A stretch of 6,570 nt of DNA from NCBI GenBank assembly GCA_003505715.1, contig DNXU01000543.1:36144-42713 (forward strand). The letters are read 5' to 3'. This document shows positions 6,289-6,570 of the stretch, piece by piece. This stretch comes from Cyanobacteria bacterium UBA8803 (GTDB taxonomy: Bacteria; Cyanobacteriota; Cyanobacteriia; Cyanobacteriales; Coleofasciculaceae). Both the position numbers and the translations under genes were made by a program. Each line of letters begins with the position of its first letter. The stretch's first letter is position 1. A model generated the notes under the pieces. The model saw nothing but the letters and a program-made list of their open reading frames with translations, was not told the origin of the DNA and made no database searches.

Positions 6289-6466
6289 ATGGGACGTAAG
6301 TACATTATTTTTTGATTTACCAAAAGCACATTGGTTTGTGATTGACCCTTCGGCTTCGCTCAGGGTCAACGTCGAGCGCAGTCGAGACGTTGATAAAAAA
6401 CGGAGGTCAATCAAATTGGAGTACTTAACGCCTGTTCATCGGAAGGATGGTTACCACTATGTTTAA
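6289..6466 (+). pseudogene. Probable frameshifted small gene (58 codons if repaired)
   Basis: From the ATG at 6289 the frame reads MGRKYIIF and stops at TGA (6313-6315), straight after a run of six T (6308-6313). Removing one T joins it to an open frame that continues DLPKAHWFVIDP... and ends ...IKLEYLTPVHRKDGYHYV at TAA 6464-6466, giving 58 codons. The tail has a protein-like composition (aromatics, charged residues). The frame passes without a stop through the palindromic repeat at 6335-6415, which would encode about 20 residues in the middle. I do not recognise the family. The stop overlaps a possible downstream start (ATG 6459), as in coupled genes. The alternative is that this is merely an open stretch by chance. 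Confidence 0.35.
6335..6415. repeat. Nested palindromic repeat element
   Basis: Three inverted repeats are nested or overlapping. Outer arms: TTTG-tg-ATTGACC (6335-6347) with GGTCAATCAAA (6405-6415). Inner hairpin 1: TTGACCCT (6342-6349) with AGGGTCAA (6362-6369), further stabilised by GGC/GCT around TTC. Inner hairpin 2: TCAACGTC (6366-6373) with GACGTTGA (6386-6393). The loops contain CTTCGCTC and GAGCGCAGTCGA, a composition I recall from short dispersed palindromic repeats of cyanobacteria and other bacteria. Copy number in the genome cannot be seen here. There is no T-run on either strand to make it a simple terminator. Confidence 0.75.
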
Positions 6467-6570
6467 ACCGCTTAAACCTCTACAAAACGACCAGAAATGG
6501 GCAGATGTGTCTAGCAATCAAGTTACAGCTTCTAACCCTCATCCCTCATCCCTCACCCCTCACTCCCTCA
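6459..6570 (+). CDS. Possible partial ORF running off the right edge
   Basis: An ATG at 6459 follows GGAAGG (6441-6446) by 12 nt and opens 37 codons (MFKPLKPLQNDQKWADVSSN...) to the window end without a stop. An in-frame ATG at 6447 is less well placed. The start overlaps the end of the putative damaged gene by 8 nt. Against it being a real gene, the last 12 codons are read from the TCCCTCA heptamer array, which is normally intergenic, and a second frame is also open here. I do not recognise the sequence. Confidence 0.25.
   Translation, partial: MFKPLKPLQNDQKWADVSSNQVTASNPHPSSLTPHSL
6536..6570. repeat. Heptanucleotide tandem repeat (CCCTCAT/C), cut by window edge
   Basis: The copies are CCCTCAT (6536-6542), CCCTCAT (6543-6549), CCCTCAC (6550-6556), CCCTCAC (6557-6563), then a single T and CCCTCA (6565-6570) to the window end. 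Five nearly perfect 7-bp units fit the class of short tandemly repeated sequences typical of cyanobacterial intergenic DNA. The array may continue to the right. Confidence 0.85.

Noticed and set aside
6342..6400. Palindromic repeat as a Rho-independent terminator
   Set aside because: The hairpins are followed by an A-run on the plus strand and not by a T-run, and no T-run follows on the minus strand.
6536..6570. Heptamer array as the start of a CRISPR array
   Set aside because: The units are contiguous 7-mers without spacers.

Overview
The window looks like chromosomal DNA of a cyanobacterium. It holds seven HIP1 octamers (GCGATCGC, starting at 76, 2120, 2192, 2864, 3579, 4914 and 5129), heptanucleotide tandem repeats, a MITE whose ends read AGGACTTA...TAAGTCCT, and a gene set (haemagglutinin-CHAT protein, DUF2993, YtxH-like, DUF948) that I associate with filamentous cyanobacteria. 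The genus cannot be fixed from the sequence.

Layout. (1) 19-3483, minus strand: one large gene for a putatively exported protein with a TPS/filamentous-haemagglutinin N-terminal domain, a repetitive middle and a C-terminal CHAT caspase-like peptidase domain with an intact His/Cys pair. (2) 3484-3847: divergent intergenic region with a HIP1 site, degenerate heptamers and a possible 6-codon leader ORF. (3) 3848-4642, plus: DUF2993 protein. (4) 4641-4732: a ~92-bp MITE-like element inserted exactly in the DUF2993 stop codon, flanked by the direct repeat ACCCAT. (5) 4797-5180, 5292-5645 and 5657-6169, plus: three small membrane proteins (an unnamed cyanobacterial family, YtxH-like, DUF948), each with one N-terminal membrane segment and a helical tail. 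(6) 6170-6570: a decayed tail with a Shine-Dalgarno in a hairpin loop, what looks like a frameshifted 58-codon gene carrying a nested palindromic repeat, a weak partial ORF and a TCCCTCA heptamer array at the window edge.

How the genes fit together. The plus-strand genes form a plausible transcription unit for envelope or membrane-associated proteins. Removing the MITE would leave only 56 nt between the DUF2993 gene and the next one, and YtxH to DUF948 is 11 nt. The divergent CHAT gene is probably separate: an exported protein that may need a TpsB-type outer-membrane partner, which is not in the window. Biochemical roles of the plus-strand proteins are unknown; their annotations here are family-level only.

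The best-supported unusual points are the MITE that swapped one stop codon for another without changing the protein, and the frameshifted small ORF with a palindromic repeat read in frame through it. I see no sign of a defence system, phage or CRISPR array.
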